Assembly: GCA_039000515.1 (NCBI GenBank)
Contig: JBCFYV010011164.1
Location: 36,677,521-36,741,520 of the forward strand
Direction of reading: 5' to 3'
DNA: 64,000 nucleotides
Source of the DNA: Timema cristinae
Taxonomy: Eukaryota > Arthropoda > Insecta > Phasmatodea > Timematidae
Shown: positions 11,080-21,849 of the stretch, one piece after another
Position numbering within the stretch: the first letter of the stretch is position 1
How the letters are laid out: the number at the start of each line of letters is the position of its first letter
The notes under the pieces: generated by a model
Told to the model about the DNA's origin: nothing
Seen by the model: the letters and a program-made list of their open reading frames with translations, nothing else
Databases searched by the model: none
Translations under genes and position numbers: made by a program

Positions 11080-12350
11080 ATTCCCAAAAATATAATTAAA
11101 ATAAAATTTAATATTAAAAAATAAATATTATTACTATAGAAAATAGAAATACCGAGTCCTATCATCAATGTTTTTTAATAATGTAAAAACTCTTTAAAGC
11201 ACAGAATTAATCAATACTAATATTTTACTGTAAGCCTTTTGACTGCCTAGAGTGACAGCAGTTACTAACTATATGGTAATATTTTTAGGCTTATGTATTC
11301 ATGAAAATAGATTTGGTAACTTAGGTTAGTTGTCACTTACATACACTCTTATAATAGATAGATAGTCTTGTCCCCTTGTTGGTGTGTGGGGTAGAGTTGA
11401 CTGACCCTGTTGTGAGAGGGAGAATAGTTTCCACCGTTTTTAAATAGTTCCACTAATACTATTCCACCAATGAGGAGGCTCTAGGAATGACATGTAAAAT
11501 GTAATCTAATTTATACTCTCTTCAAATATATCACGTACGTTTAAAAAAAAACCCAATATGTGTTGTACACATTCGTCTGCGTAAATATATAAAAATTTTG
11601 TAAAAGAGACATTTGAATACTACACGGAAAAAAAAAGAAGAGAGAAATGTTTCATATTTTCTTTCATTTCATTCTCCCTCTTTTTCCTAAAATGGAAAGC
11701 ACTCTTTTGAATTGAATATTTTGGGACTAAGGGGCATGATGAGACCCATATCTTGGGAGGTGGAGGATAAAAGATGCAGGGGGAAAAAAAAGAAGAAGAA
11801 GGGAATATCAAGGTGTATTTTATGGCAGAAAGTTGAGTAAAATTCACTTTTAAAATGAAAGAATAAGGAATGAAGACAATCATACAATGGAGAGGGAGGA
11901 AGGTATGAAGAGAAATAAAATGTGAATACTTTTGGTACCTGTTGTTTCCAAAGTTGGTCTACGAGCCTCATTCTCTTTTTCAAACGGAAGAAATTTATTA
12001 TGTTAAATAGGAAAGTGTTTCTTTTTTCTTCCCATTGTATGTATAAAACCCACGAATAAGAATGATAAACGATTGTACAAAATAAATTAATAAAACCTTT
12101 CTAACACAAGAACTGCAACTGACATTTGAGGTATACATTTTATGATGGATTAAATAGTCAAGTTATTATATTTGTTAGCTATGGCTAGATCGGCATCTAA
12201 ATATCATATTCTTTAAATATGAAAATGATTCCTGGACACCTGGGTTTGATTCCTATGTCTATATGTCATTTTTCAATTTAAAAATGTATAAATATTTTGT
12301 TTATTTTGTGCGAACCACTTCTTGCTACCTTTCCGGGCTAGCCACATACT
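11080..12350. other. AT-rich stretch with no supported gene
   Basis: Two overlapping minus-strand frames at 11620-11983 are rich in Phe, Ser and Tyr and show no domain. They follow from the purine-rich plus strand here (ggaaggaggt-like runs), so I do not call them genes. Confidence 0.5.
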
Positions 12351-12354
12351 TACA

Positions 12355-12530
12355 TAATTGGGATAGGGATAAGGAGGGTAGGATTTTTAGGAAATGTACC
12401 CGCTTTTGCCTGTAAGGGAGAGTAAAGAAATTCGATTAGGAAAAACCAGACCCAGTACACTTGGGCCAGGATTTGAACCCCAACCTCTCTTTAATCGGCA
12501 AACCAGACAAGATGAGACTCATACCTTTTT
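12355..12530 (-). mobile_element. SINE-B fragment
   Basis: Antisense SINE-B body (acccgcttttgcctgtaagg, agtacacttgggccaggatt) and a tRNA-like head remnant (tttgaaccccaacctctc, ggcaaaccagacaagatgag). Diverged, no clear duplication. Confidence 0.65.
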
Positions 12531-12742
12531 CCACTTGTACTTAGGCGTGGTCTTTAAATATATATAATAATTATATTTCATCCTTGTGGTAGCACTTGAC
12601 GTAGTTTATCCATTAGTTGCTTTATTCATAGACTTTTAACAACTTCCTGGAGATTATTACAGTATTGGCAGTGACCTGTAGTTAGGTTAAGTAGAGTTAT
12701 TTGAAACTGTACCTGTGGTATGCTCTCATCATTACGTAAACT

Positions 12743-12900
12743 GGGCCCGTGTTGTAGTGGTTAGTGCACCTGTCTACTAACCTAAGGGTATCGGGTACGA
12801 TTCCCGGCTGTTACCTTGGGTATTTTTCTCGAGAGGAGAATAGTCCCAACGGTCATCAGGATTCGGTTGGTTGGACTTAAGCTAGGTTAAGACTCATCCC
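12743..12900 (+). mobile_element. tRNA-derived SINE, distinct family (SINE-D)
   Basis: The head gttgtagtggttagtgcacc fits a type 2 Pol III A box, and gggtacgattcccgg fits a B box. The body (tttttctcgagaggagaata, then ttaggttaagactcatccc-like text) is unlike SINE-A or SINE-B. Only one copy was seen in the window. It could also be an isolated tRNA pseudogene with flanking sequence. Confidence 0.55.
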
Positions 12901-13850
12901 GGCTCCAAAACATCATCATAACCCTCATCACATCGACTTATTGCGGGTACGACGTGTAGACAATCTCCTTTGGTGTATGTACTCTGGGCAATGTTCTGTG
13001 CCACCAGAGAGGCTAATAGTCTACACATAAGACGGCTGAACCCTGATGCCATGTCTCTCTCGGTCATATGTGCCATACGATAAAACAAATCAGTAGAACA
13101 CGCATGTTTCCGTGTAAATTGGAGTAGAGAGTACATAATATAATTGGTAAAATGAAAAATGAGTGGGGAAGAACACATCTCAAGTATAGTGTTAACAAAC
13201 TCTGTTTACCTTGGCAACACTGCACGACACGATACTGATTATTCTGGCCACCAATCCGAGCGTTATGAAAATATTTTTCTCATAGTTTATCTTTTACTTT
13301 CAATGAAAGTCTTTAATATGACCAACATTTTCTTCTCAAGGTATAATATTCTCACTAAACTCTTTGAAGTAGATCTGAATGTTTATTCATCTCTATTTCT
13401 AAAATGTATTTTTTTTTTAAAGTAAGATAATTCATTGTTTATTATTCGATGGTATTAAATCCTTCCTTTGTCCCATTTTATCTCTTCTTTGTCTAATATC
13501 ACACTCACGTTTATTTATTGTTTTATTCTGTTGGGAAAGCCCGCAATAAGCTCAACCCTCTTTTGTTTTCGAAAACCCCCACACGCATTGTAACCGCGCA
13601 CTAAAATAGCACCCGTAGCTTGCAACTCTACTTGGGACGTCATATTCAAGGCAATTAAAAGTTTAATGTGTTTTCAAACATTTCGAGATGGTAAAGTTAA
13701 ATAGAGGTCTCTCTTATTCGTGATAATAGGACAAAACAAATAGACAAACTAGTTGATTGTTAGATGATCAATACATGTCTATATATAATACAATTCTTTG
13801 AAATAAGTGTGCACCACATATTTTTCTCAATAATGTACTCACTGATGGAT
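12901..13850. other. No supported gene
   Basis: Short open frames at 12894-13178 (minus) and 13159-13425 (plus) overlap and show no recognisable domain. The sequence is otherwise unremarkable AT-rich DNA. Confidence 0.4.
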
Positions 13851-13854
13851 AAAA

Positions 13855-14025
13855 ATGAGGAAGGTATAATTTAAAGGAAGGGTACCCACATTTTCCTGGA
13901 GAGAGTGGAAGATCAGACCTCCATATATCCGGACAGGATTCTAACACCTAAAACCCTTTGTAACCAGCAAACTATATCTGACGAGAATAACGTCTAAGTC
14001 AACCAGCCCACCAATGCGGGTATTT
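13855..14025 (-). mobile_element. SINE-B relic
   Basis: Antisense body (gggtacccacattttcctgg), a degraded B box region (ccggacaggattctaacacc) and the head remnant gtcaaccagcccaccaatgc. Strongly diverged. Confidence 0.55.
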
Positions 14026-14055
14026 GGGCTAAATATTTATTAACAATAGATTATG

Positions 14056-14275
14056 CGGCCGGGGTTCAATCCTCGGTCCCGGCAAAGATTTATCTGATTA
14101 CCAAACCCTTCCTTCACCTCTGACAAGACATCTTGTGAATGTGAGGAATGCCAGGTCTCCACCGTGGTTCGGATTCCACGTTAAACTGTAGGTCCTCCAT
14201 TTCATCTCATAATCACCCTACCATTACACATTAGCGTAAGTGCGTATAACCCGAACGGGTAGTAAGACATGGTGC

Positions 14276-14323
<48 letters not shown>
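14056..14323 (+). mobile_element. 5'-truncated SINE-A with 15-bp target duplication
   Basis: It starts at cggccggggttcaatcctcg, within the head, and runs to the shared tail and a long AAT run (from about 14277). It is flanked by identical 15-bp copies of taacaatagattatg at 14041-14055 and 14324-14338. The perfect duplication suggests a young insertion. Confidence 0.95.
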
Positions 14324-14329
<6 letters not shown>

Positions 14330-14743
14330 TAGATTATGCAATCTGATTTGAGTGGCGTATCAATTCACACGCTTGCAAATATGTTTGCGACCTCTGATAC
14401 TTTGCAACGCTCACTTGAAACAACATATTATCTTAACCTTTCATTTTAAAGTGAATAAATATTTTTTTTTTCGTTGTCATATCGTTATAATATTAAACTT
14501 ATTAGAACGTTCTAAACGTTAGTGAATCCATCTTCTTATTGTAAAATGAAATACCCTACATTTTAAACAGGGGTGGATCCACAGTTAGGAGAGGGACGGA
14601 AAAAATTGGAATACAGTTGAAATAAACACATCAGAGCAGATCAACGAAAAGAGCGAGGCAAACGAACAAGAATTAAAAATATAGTAGGAAAATTCAGATT
14701 GAGGTATTACAAAGGTTGTTAAGGGCACCTGGCAGTTTCATCG

Positions 14744-14900
14744 TTGTGTCTAATCAAGACATGCCTGAAGGCAACTCTGTTGGAAAGTATACTTGTTGGC
14801 TTAGCTCTTCTCTTTGTCCACAATTATATCATTTTACACCCACAAGTAAATAATCATTTGCCAAAACTAGTAAACACAGAATGCTTACGTAGCTCACACT
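14744..14900 (+). pseudogene. hAT transposase C-terminal dimerisation-domain relic
   Basis: An open frame from 14744 reads CLIKTCLKATLLES and then VGLALLFVHNYIILHP. This resembles the hAT C-terminal dimerisation region, where a Ser-Thr-Met block is followed by an RL.GLALL.vH core. No upstream catalytic part remains, so it is an internally deleted copy. It sits inside TIRs with an 8-bp flanking duplication, which independently supports hAT. Loss of the usual Arg before the GLALL-type core and an Ile/Tyr-rich end show decay. The frame continues to 14965, but its last part (IIIIIIQISIYF) is low complexity. Confidence 0.6.
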
Positions 14901-15029
14901 TAAGAAATATTATAAAAATATTATATATAATCATTATTATAATTCAGATTTCCATTTATTTCTAAATTATTTCCAGGAGTTTAGAATGGCCTTAAAACGT
15001 AACATTTTAAGGTTGAATTTAAAAAAAAA

Positions 15030-15130
15030 TGTTTGCTGGAGATGGGAAATTGGGGTTCAAATACTGGCCGGGTGTACAAAGGGTGTTTTTTATTCCTAAA
15101 TAGTTTCCCACTTTTCCTTACGTAGACCCC
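15030..15130 (+). mobile_element. SINE-B fragment inside a hAT remnant
   Basis: The text ggggttcaaatactggccgg, followed by tgtacaaagggtg and tagtttcccac, is the middle of SINE-B. Head and tail are missing. Confidence 0.6.
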
Positions 15131-15639
15131 CCTCCCCCCGGTAGGAGTTGCCCCCTTTCCCCCAAAATGACTACCTGCATCCGCCCCTGAGTTTAAAGCT
15201 GTCTCTTTTGACAGAAGGTGTATATTTAGACTGCTTTAAGACATATAAATTCTCCTTTTATTTTTGTTTAATAATCTAAATGTATTTATTTTTATATCAT
15301 ACACCCCTAGGGACGACTGTAGAGGAGCTTGTGATGGTAGTATCACTGCGAATCCAGGGAAGGAAATGCCATGAAATCAGAGACATGTTTAGAAGAAGAT
15401 TTAAAAAAAGTAGTTGTTGAACACATTCAAAAGAACGGGATTTGTAAATTATATACCAAGATCTGGACGTCCATGTGTCTCAGAGAAAAAGGTGGGTGCA
15501 GGAGGAGTCATAATAGAGGATCCACACCACTTGGTAAAGTTTTGAGACTATGTTTTTCATAAGAAGAACTAAAATTTACCGGTATTACATTGCATGCACA
15601 TATATTTTCCACAGCAAAGTGCAGTGTGTTCCATTATTG

Positions 15640-15760
15640 TAGAACCCATCTGGAGCGACAATTTAACGCGTAACATTCTTTTTAGTGATGAAGCTACTTT
15701 CCATCTCTATATGTGAGTCGCGGTCTAATCTTGAAATCGTGTACGACCTTTGGCCCGGTT
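15640..15760 (+). pseudogene. Mariner/Tc1-like transposase trace
   Basis: A short frame at 15672-15707 reads NILFSDEATFHL, which matches the segment around the second catalytic Asp of mariner-type transposases. A stop follows a few codons later, and the surrounding text can only be read with many breaks. Upstream (15370-15560) a frame rich in basic residues may be part of the same relic but shows no clear motif. The call rests on about 12 residues. Confidence 0.4.
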
Positions 15761-16727
15761 TTTTGAGAGACAAGTACGATTTACGACCAACTCACTGGAG
15801 AGAAAGGTTTGAGTTGCATCCACCTAATTAGCAGAGTGATTTCTATCATGCTGTCTTAAATATCAGATAAAAACGATCATCGTCTCATCTTGATATCCCT
15901 GGTAATATCCAAACTTCCTCAGTTATCGTCGTTCAATGGTTTTGGCAGAAATTTGAAGGTTTGTTTGGTTGGTTAGGTAAATTCTTCCGTGGTTCTAAGA
16001 ATGTGGGTCCGCAATTCAACTGTCTATTTATAGGTAAACAACTCGTGCGACTGCAACTCACTTGCATCCCTTTCCATACGCGTGAAAAAGTAAATCGACA
16101 AAACTGTCGCAATTGTACAAATCAAAGAATAAATTGGTTTCCCATTGGGTAAGAGACTCTGCTAATGCATAGCTAATCTATGGCTAATCCTAATTTCTGG
16201 TTGGGTTTGACGAGGTTAAGATTTATGGTCCCTTTTTGTTATTGTTGAGGCTCTAGGTGATATGTTGCCGCAGACCCCCGACAATCGGTTGATTATTGAT
16301 TAGTATTCTAAAAACCATCTCTTTCAACTGGTTGGCACCCCTGACCTCACGCAAAAAAAAATGTTTAGGACCATTTGATGGAACGAGTTCCAAATCGGTG
16401 GATTAGACTGATGGGGCACATGTTGAACCTTACTCTTAATTATTATTCAGTAGATGTTGTCCTCTATCATTTTATAGTTGAAATCCACATATTTCTCAGT
16501 TATTTCTCAAACATAGACAGAAAATTTATGGAGCTTGCATAAAATAGTGATCTTTTTTCAATGTAAGTAACTGTACATGATTTGTATTTTCTAAAAAGTA
16601 ATTCCTATAGGTTATCGTCACCTTGTAAAATGTTTGTCCAAATTTGCACAAGAATAGATATATAAAGCGAACACAGATTGGGGACGATAATTTTGAGATT
16701 ACTTGGAACAACATACCGGCACAGTAT

Positions 16728-17150
16728 CAATCGACAGGGTTAATGAGCTTAAATATTTAAGAACAATTTTAACGAGCAATCATTAAATTAGATTGGAGAT
16801 TAGGAAAAGATGAAATACATGCTATTACTTGGTCAGAAGTTGCCGACTTCTTGCCTGCTGTCAAGGAATGTAAGACTCAGAATATTTTTACCGGTTGTTC
16901 TCTACGAGTGTTAAACATGGTCTCTTAGATTAGATGATGAATACAAATTTAGTGTGTTCAAATCAAAGTGTTAGGAAGATATTTGATCCAAAAAGGGGTG
17001 AGGCCACTTGTGATCGGAGGAGCTTACATAATGACGAGTTACATAAATTGTACTCATTGTTAGGATAATCAAGTCTTGAAGCTTACGGCGGGCAGGACAT
17101 TTAGCCACGAATGGGAGAATCTAGATTCGTGTTCAGAGTAAGGGAATTAT
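16728..17150 (+). pseudogene. Non-LTR retrotransposon (LINE) C-terminal relic
   Basis: Read through several stops in one frame, the sequence gives VSIDRVNELKYLRTILTSN, then IRLEIRKR, a cysteine-rich stretch and SVRKIFDPKRGE. This order (a KYLG.IL segment, an IR.RI helix, and a VLRKIFGPKR block) is the region after the reverse-transcriptase palm in many invertebrate LINEs. After a shift, text near 17090 reads RRAGHLATNGRI, comparable to the usual WAGH.ARM block. The 5' part, including the YADD-type active site, is absent or unreadable. Clade (jockey, RTE or other) cannot be set from this piece. Confidence 0.65.
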
Positions 17151-17244
17151 ATATTTATTTAATGTTATTATTTCAGCTATTTAGCGGGAAAATTCTTAAT
17201 CGACTGATTACATCAGCATACGACTAATAAACAAACTTAAATAT

Positions 17245-17385
17245 AGAATAGGCACAACATCCAGTCCCTACCCGTTAATTCATCACTGTGAAAGGGGAAG
17301 CCTACATTTCATCAATGATACTTTAGAAATCAATCCCGGGACTCATAGCTCAGTAAACAAACATGTTATGAACTGAGAAGGGAAC
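17245..17385 (-). mobile_element. SINE-C copy
   Basis: Related to 24778-24945 and 58785-58950: aggcacaacatccagtccct, ttaattcatcactgtgaaag, and an antisense tRNA-like head (aatcaatcccgggactcata, then gctcagtaaacaaacatgtt). Confidence 0.7.
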
Positions 17386-17397
17386 TATTCTTTTTGT

Positions 17398-17643
17398 CAC
17401 CACGTCTAACTACCCGTACGAGTTATAAGCATGTAAGCTAATTACGCTATGTGTCAGGAATGAGAAAGGTTGGATTCAAAGAAAGTATATCCAAATTTGC
17501 CTAGATAGAGAGAAAATAGAAAGACATTGAGGAAGAAACGCCATCAATACACCTGACCAAGATTTGAACCCCAATCTACCCTTCATCGGCAGTCCAGTTT
17601 ATTTCGAGAGGGACGCCCTAGACCAATCAGCCACCGAAGCGGG
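17398..17643 (-). mobile_element. SINE-B copy, near full length
   Basis: It runs from the antisense tail (caccacgtctaactacccgt) through the body (gcatgtaagctaattacgct) to the head (gattcgaaccc-like tttgaaccccaatc, then cagccaccgaagcgggt). Confidence 0.85.
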
Positions 17644-17644
17644 T

Positions 17645-19305
17645 TTGTTTGTTTTAAATATTAAATAAAATACTATGTTTTATTTGTATTTATCTCTTCT
17701 TTTGTATTTTTTTAGATTAACTAAGAAGTAAAACTGGAAAAATAAATTCAATCCTACTGTTAGGGTCATGAAATTTTACCATTTTTTTTTCTTCAAATAC
17801 TGACGCACACTTACAAATCAATTAGCAGAGTTTATTACTTTATTAATATTTTCAAATTAAACCAAAGGGGCACACATGACCTCTTATTTCTACATACAAC
17901 CCATTAAGTTGTAATGTCATAGCTGTTAGCCACAAAAGGGGGGTTACGCCCGTTAGTATCTCGGCCCTAAGCCCATCCCTCACTATAAATCCATCCTTTC
18001 TAAAGGTCTTGTCACTTAATAAAGTAACATATAGACCACCAATAGTGTGTTCGCCATGCAAATTATTCATCTAAGTGATATGAATAATATTCTCACACCT
18101 AGAGAAAAAAAAAAAGGATCCCATTGTACATAATATTCGTCGTCACGTATTGACCAAAGAAACGAATGTGACACCATGCCACAAAGGATTGTAAGAAGTA
18201 AGAGCTTTATTTCAAATCGTTATTGTCCCTAAGAGCGAGAGGCGAGAGAATATCCGTGCAGTATGGAAATTATTTGTAAAAAAAAAAAAAAAGTTACATG
18301 GAACAAAATAAGGTTTCGGTAACAACTAAAAAAAAAAAAAAAAAGCACGCTACTTTCTGTTGCATAGAAATTATTGTATGATTTGATTGACAAATGGTTG
18401 CAATCAAATCAAATATTGTATAATGAGAGCACAAGGGGGCGGGTATTACATTGCACGTAAGGGAGGGATGTTTTTATTGATATGCAAAGATTGTGAGCAT
18501 AAATTGAAATAATAATAATAATATCGTCTAGTGTTGGGGTACCGCGTGCGCCCTCTTCAAAATGGTGGTCTACCAAGCATTTGCCCGTTCGTGGTCTGCA
18601 AACGTTTCTAGGACTATGGAGTATTGTGATAGTTGTGAAGCCCATTATAAAATAACATATTCAAGTAGAGTTTGGACTTGAGGCCTTTTTTAAATAGTTT
18701 GCTTAGGGCGCATCACAACAAAATGTAATTTTATTTTAGTGTCTAAGAAAAATAGTTATTCAAACTAAATAGGCTAATAATTATTTCTAAATAAATAAAT
18801 AAATAACATCTAAATATTTTATCTAATATTGAGAATATATAAAAAAAAAAAAAAAGGTTGATCAAAATATGATCATAATCGTAATGGTTTTATGATACTC
18901 GGGATTGCTTTGTCTGCGAATCACTTTGATATTTAATTAAAAGCTTCCGAAAATATTACTAGAAAAGATAAGGTAAGAAGGGGCACTTTGATTAAGCGGG
19001 GAGAGGGAAGGGTAATACACCACTTATTTTGGTTTGTTTCTATAATTTTCATTATTTTTTATCCAGTATTTTGGCAGCCTATTATTTTGCGTCACGTAAA
19101 GGGGTGTGGCTAGTGATTTATATTATGCAGAATACAAATTGGGGTGCAAGTCTCACCTTCACACCTATCTTGTCCATTAAAGTCCTAAAAAAAAGGTGTA
19201 TAGGATTCAATTATGTTTTCTTCGGAAATATTTGACAGATTTAGTGCCGCGATACACACGATGGTGGATCAACGCGCGTTTTGTAAGCTAGGATTTATTT
19301 TTATT
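17645..19305. other. AT-rich stretch with A-runs, no supported gene
   Basis: Long adenine runs lie near 18109, 18278, 18330 and 18841. The 18530-18615 segment is GC-richer (gtaccgcgtgcgccctcttc) but carries no recognisable domain or RNA motif. Open frames at 17852-18070 and 18409-18645 are unrecognised and probably spurious. Confidence 0.4.
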
Positions 19306-19309
19306 TTAG

Positions 19310-19781
19310 CACCGCGTCTTACTACCCGTGCCGATGACAGGCAGATCGCGGTTCGAATATCGATCAAGGGTTCTGGGGTGGTTTTTTCTTAATGGTTTTC
19401 CACAATACCACCACTCAAATGCTGTTTCACATCCTCTAAGTTCAATCTTACTCATCTATAACCCATTAGCGTAATTAGTGCATAGGCGTATAACTTGAAC
19501 AGGTAATAACACGTGGGTGACCTGGCGGTCTAGGGGTAAAGTGTCAGACTTCTATGCTGGCGGCCGGGGTTCAATCCTCGGTCCCGGCACAAATTTATCT
19601 GATTACCAAACCCTTCCTTCACCTCTGACAAGTTATCTTGCAAATGTGGGGAATGCCAGGCCTCCACTGTGGTTCGGATTCCACGTTAAACTGTAGGTCC
19701 TCCATTTCATCTCACAATCACCCTACCATTACACATTAGCGTAAAGTGCGTATAACCCGAACGGGTAGTAAGACGCGGTGC

Positions 19782-19864
<83 letters not shown>

Positions 19865-19880
19865 CGTGGTGCTAAAAAAA
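19310..19880 (+). mobile_element. SINE-B copy interrupted by SINE-A
   Basis: The left part carries a head region (tgccgatgacaggcagatcg, then ggttcgaatatc) and body up to gcgtataacttgaacaggta; the right part resumes at 19870 with tgctaaaaaaatag. The left edge is odd: tagcaccgcgtcttactacc is the antisense tail, abutting a plus-strand head, so two SINE-B pieces in opposite orientation appear to be joined here. Confidence 0.8.
19517..19856 (+). mobile_element. SINE-A inserted in SINE-B, 13-bp duplication, long AAT tail
   Basis: Full-length SINE-A. It is flanked by identical taataacacgtgg at 19504-19516 and 19857-19869, inside the tail of a SINE-B. Its 3' AAT run is about 80 bp, far longer than in most copies here. 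Confidence 0.95.
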
Positions 19881-20004
19881 TAGTCCGTGAGCCGCAATAA
19901 AAAAGAAAGAAATGTTCGCTTAGCGGTGGTTAACATCAAGGAGCACGAGGAAGAAGGTGAACAACTCACTGACACATTAATGGAGACCGGGCTGTTTGTC
20001 TCAT

Positions 20005-20170
20005 CTGTTCTGGTTTACCAGCGATAAAGAGGCAAAGGTTCAAATATATGGATGGATATCCTGGTTTTTACTAAATTGTTTTCCACTCAAGCTAGTTACA
20101 TTTCCTTTAAATTCTACCTTGTTGATTAGTGTAAATATGCAAATAACTCGGATGAGCACAGCAAGAGGGG
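20005..20170 (+). mobile_element. SINE-B relic
   Basis: The text caaaggttcaaatatatgga, aaattgttttccactcaagc and aactcggatgagcacagcaa follows the family order with heavy decay. Confidence 0.45.
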
Positions 20171-20279
20171 ACGGAGGGGAGGAACTATTTTAACTTTAGC
20201 TTATAGCTTATACCAACCACTAAGCTGGAACTAAACTACAGCACGACCGGTCGGAATTGAAACCCGTCGGGTACCCGTC

Positions 20280-20476
20280 ATTTGGCCTAAAAGGCATTTG
20301 GCCTAAAGTGTAGGCTAAACGCCTTTAGGCCAAATGCCTTTAGGCCAAATGCCTTTTAGGCCAAATGCCTTTAGGCCAAATGCCTTTTAGGCCAAATGCC
20401 TTTTAGGCCAAATGCCTTTAGGCCAAATGACTTTAGGCCAAATGCCTTTTAGGCCAAATGCCTTTTAGGCCAAACG
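20280..20476 (+). repeat. GGCCAAATGCC(T)TTTA tandem array (copy 1)
   Basis: Units alternate between 15 bp (cctttaggccaaatg) and 16 bp (ccttttaggccaaatg), about 11 units. The first two units are in inverted orientation (tttggcctaaaaggcatttg) and meet the rest near 20310. A second array of the same unit is at 28935-29179. Confidence 0.96.
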
Positions 20477-20736
20477 ACTTTTTGTAAAGTTAATTTTTAT
20501 ACCATTTATTAAAATATGTTTTGCTGTCTTCGGAAACATTCGTTAAGATTTGTAGTGATGCTAATAGATGGCGAGGTGTGTAGTGTTTAGTTAAATAGTA
20601 TATACTACCGTTTCAAAATATATAAGTCTTTTCTAAATTTACTACTTCCCAAGATATAGCAGCACGTCCATTAACCTGTAGTACCACTTTTGTATGTTGA
20701 ACTTTTTACATTGCCAAGGTTTTGTTCTAATTTTTG

Positions 20737-20898
20737 ACAAGCCATCTTGTTAATGTGGGAGTGCCAGGCCACCACCGTGGTTCGGATTCCACGTTAAACT
20801 GTAGGTCCTTCATTTCATCTCACAATCACTCCTACCATTACACATTAGCGTAAGTGCGTATAACCCGAACGGGTAGTAAGACGTGGTGCTAATAATAA
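20737..20898 (+). mobile_element. Heavily 5'-truncated SINE-A
   Basis: Only the 3' half remains (from acaagccatcttgttaatgt). It is flanked by identical 9-bp taatttttg at 20728-20736 and 20899-20907. The tail ends in an AAT run. Confidence 0.9.
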
Positions 20899-21205
20899 TA
20901 ATTTTTGTACCATTTTGTACCAGAAATAAAAAGTTTTGTACCCGTACCGTTTTTTATTAATTAGCACATACATGTGGTCACACCATTTTAATTTATTTTT
21001 TTTATTTTGAATTTTTAATATATTTTTTTTAAGTGCCAAAGTATATTTTATCAGTCTTTCTAAGTATATTTGTTTATTAATTTTGCTAAATGAATTAATC
21101 AATCATTCATTTTTTAATAATCATATTAACTTACTCGAGTTTGCCCACGGCTTCGCTCACATTTAAGTTGGGTAAATTATCTTATTTTTAGCAAATCATC
21201 TAAAC

Positions 21206-21538
21206 CAGGTTTTCTCAAACTCTATACTCTTGAGCCTTATATGAACATAAAATTAATTGTTAAGACTCTTATTCTTAGAATAAAATAACTTTTTTACGTT
21301 AAAATACAAAAATGAGACATTTATTATTTAATTGATTTAATTATTTTCTGATAAGAGCTTTGTAGAAGTTTATAAAAATAGTAAGGTTTTGTAAGATATT
21401 AATTAATTTTATTGCTTCGTAGGCCAAACAGAATATTAATTTTTTAGTCAATCATAATTTAGGCAAGTCGAAATAAGTGAGAAATTGGTTCACACTTCAT
21501 CTGAAATCCCTTCGCGCTTCGCAGTTTGAGAAACCCTG
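21206..21538. mobile_element. hAT-type MITE with perfect 8-bp target duplication
   Basis: The left end caggttttctcaaactc and the complement of the right end, cagggtttctcaaactg, form the TIRs. Both flanks are atctaaac (21198-21205 and 21539-21546). The interior is 333 bp in all, AT-rich and non-coding. The duplication length and the CAGGG..TCTCAAAC end fit non-autonomous hAT elements. Confidence 0.92.
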
Positions 21539-21639
21539 ATCTAAACTACCAAAAATACAATTTCAGACACGTATGAGGCGAAAACTTTGTATGTTGATGA
21601 AGCCACAAATTAACTACTACCTATAAGAAGTAAAATCTA

Positions 21640-21700
21640 TTTTATAAATATATATATATATATATATATATAAAATCTATTTTATATATATATATGCAGT
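21640..21700. repeat. AT microsatellite
   Basis: Two (TA)n runs separated by taaaatctattttata, so the segment can fold back on itself. Confidence 0.85.
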
Positions 21701-21849
21701 CTTTGCATCAATATTTGCTCGCTTACGCAGAGACATTGTTGAAACGAACACCAAAATAAATAGTTCAAATTTACTAACTAAACATGAATTAATTTGAAAG
21801 AATCACTCTAGTACTAAGCACCTCAGCTTATCAAATAAATTGTTCTGTT

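Larger units (their letters stand above)
14568..15189 (+). mobile_element. hAT element remnant with TIRs and 8-bp duplication
   Basis: The left end caggggtggatccac and the complement of the right end, caggggcggatgcag, form terminal inverted repeats. The flanks attttaaa (14560-14567) and agtttaaa (15190-15197) match at 7 of 8 positions, the size expected for hAT. The 622-bp interior carries a transposase C-terminal relic and a SINE-B fragment. Confidence 0.8.

Noticed and set aside
11620..11983. Two overlapping minus-strand frames rich in Phe/Ser
   Set aside because: They are composition-driven by a purine-rich plus strand, with no domain.
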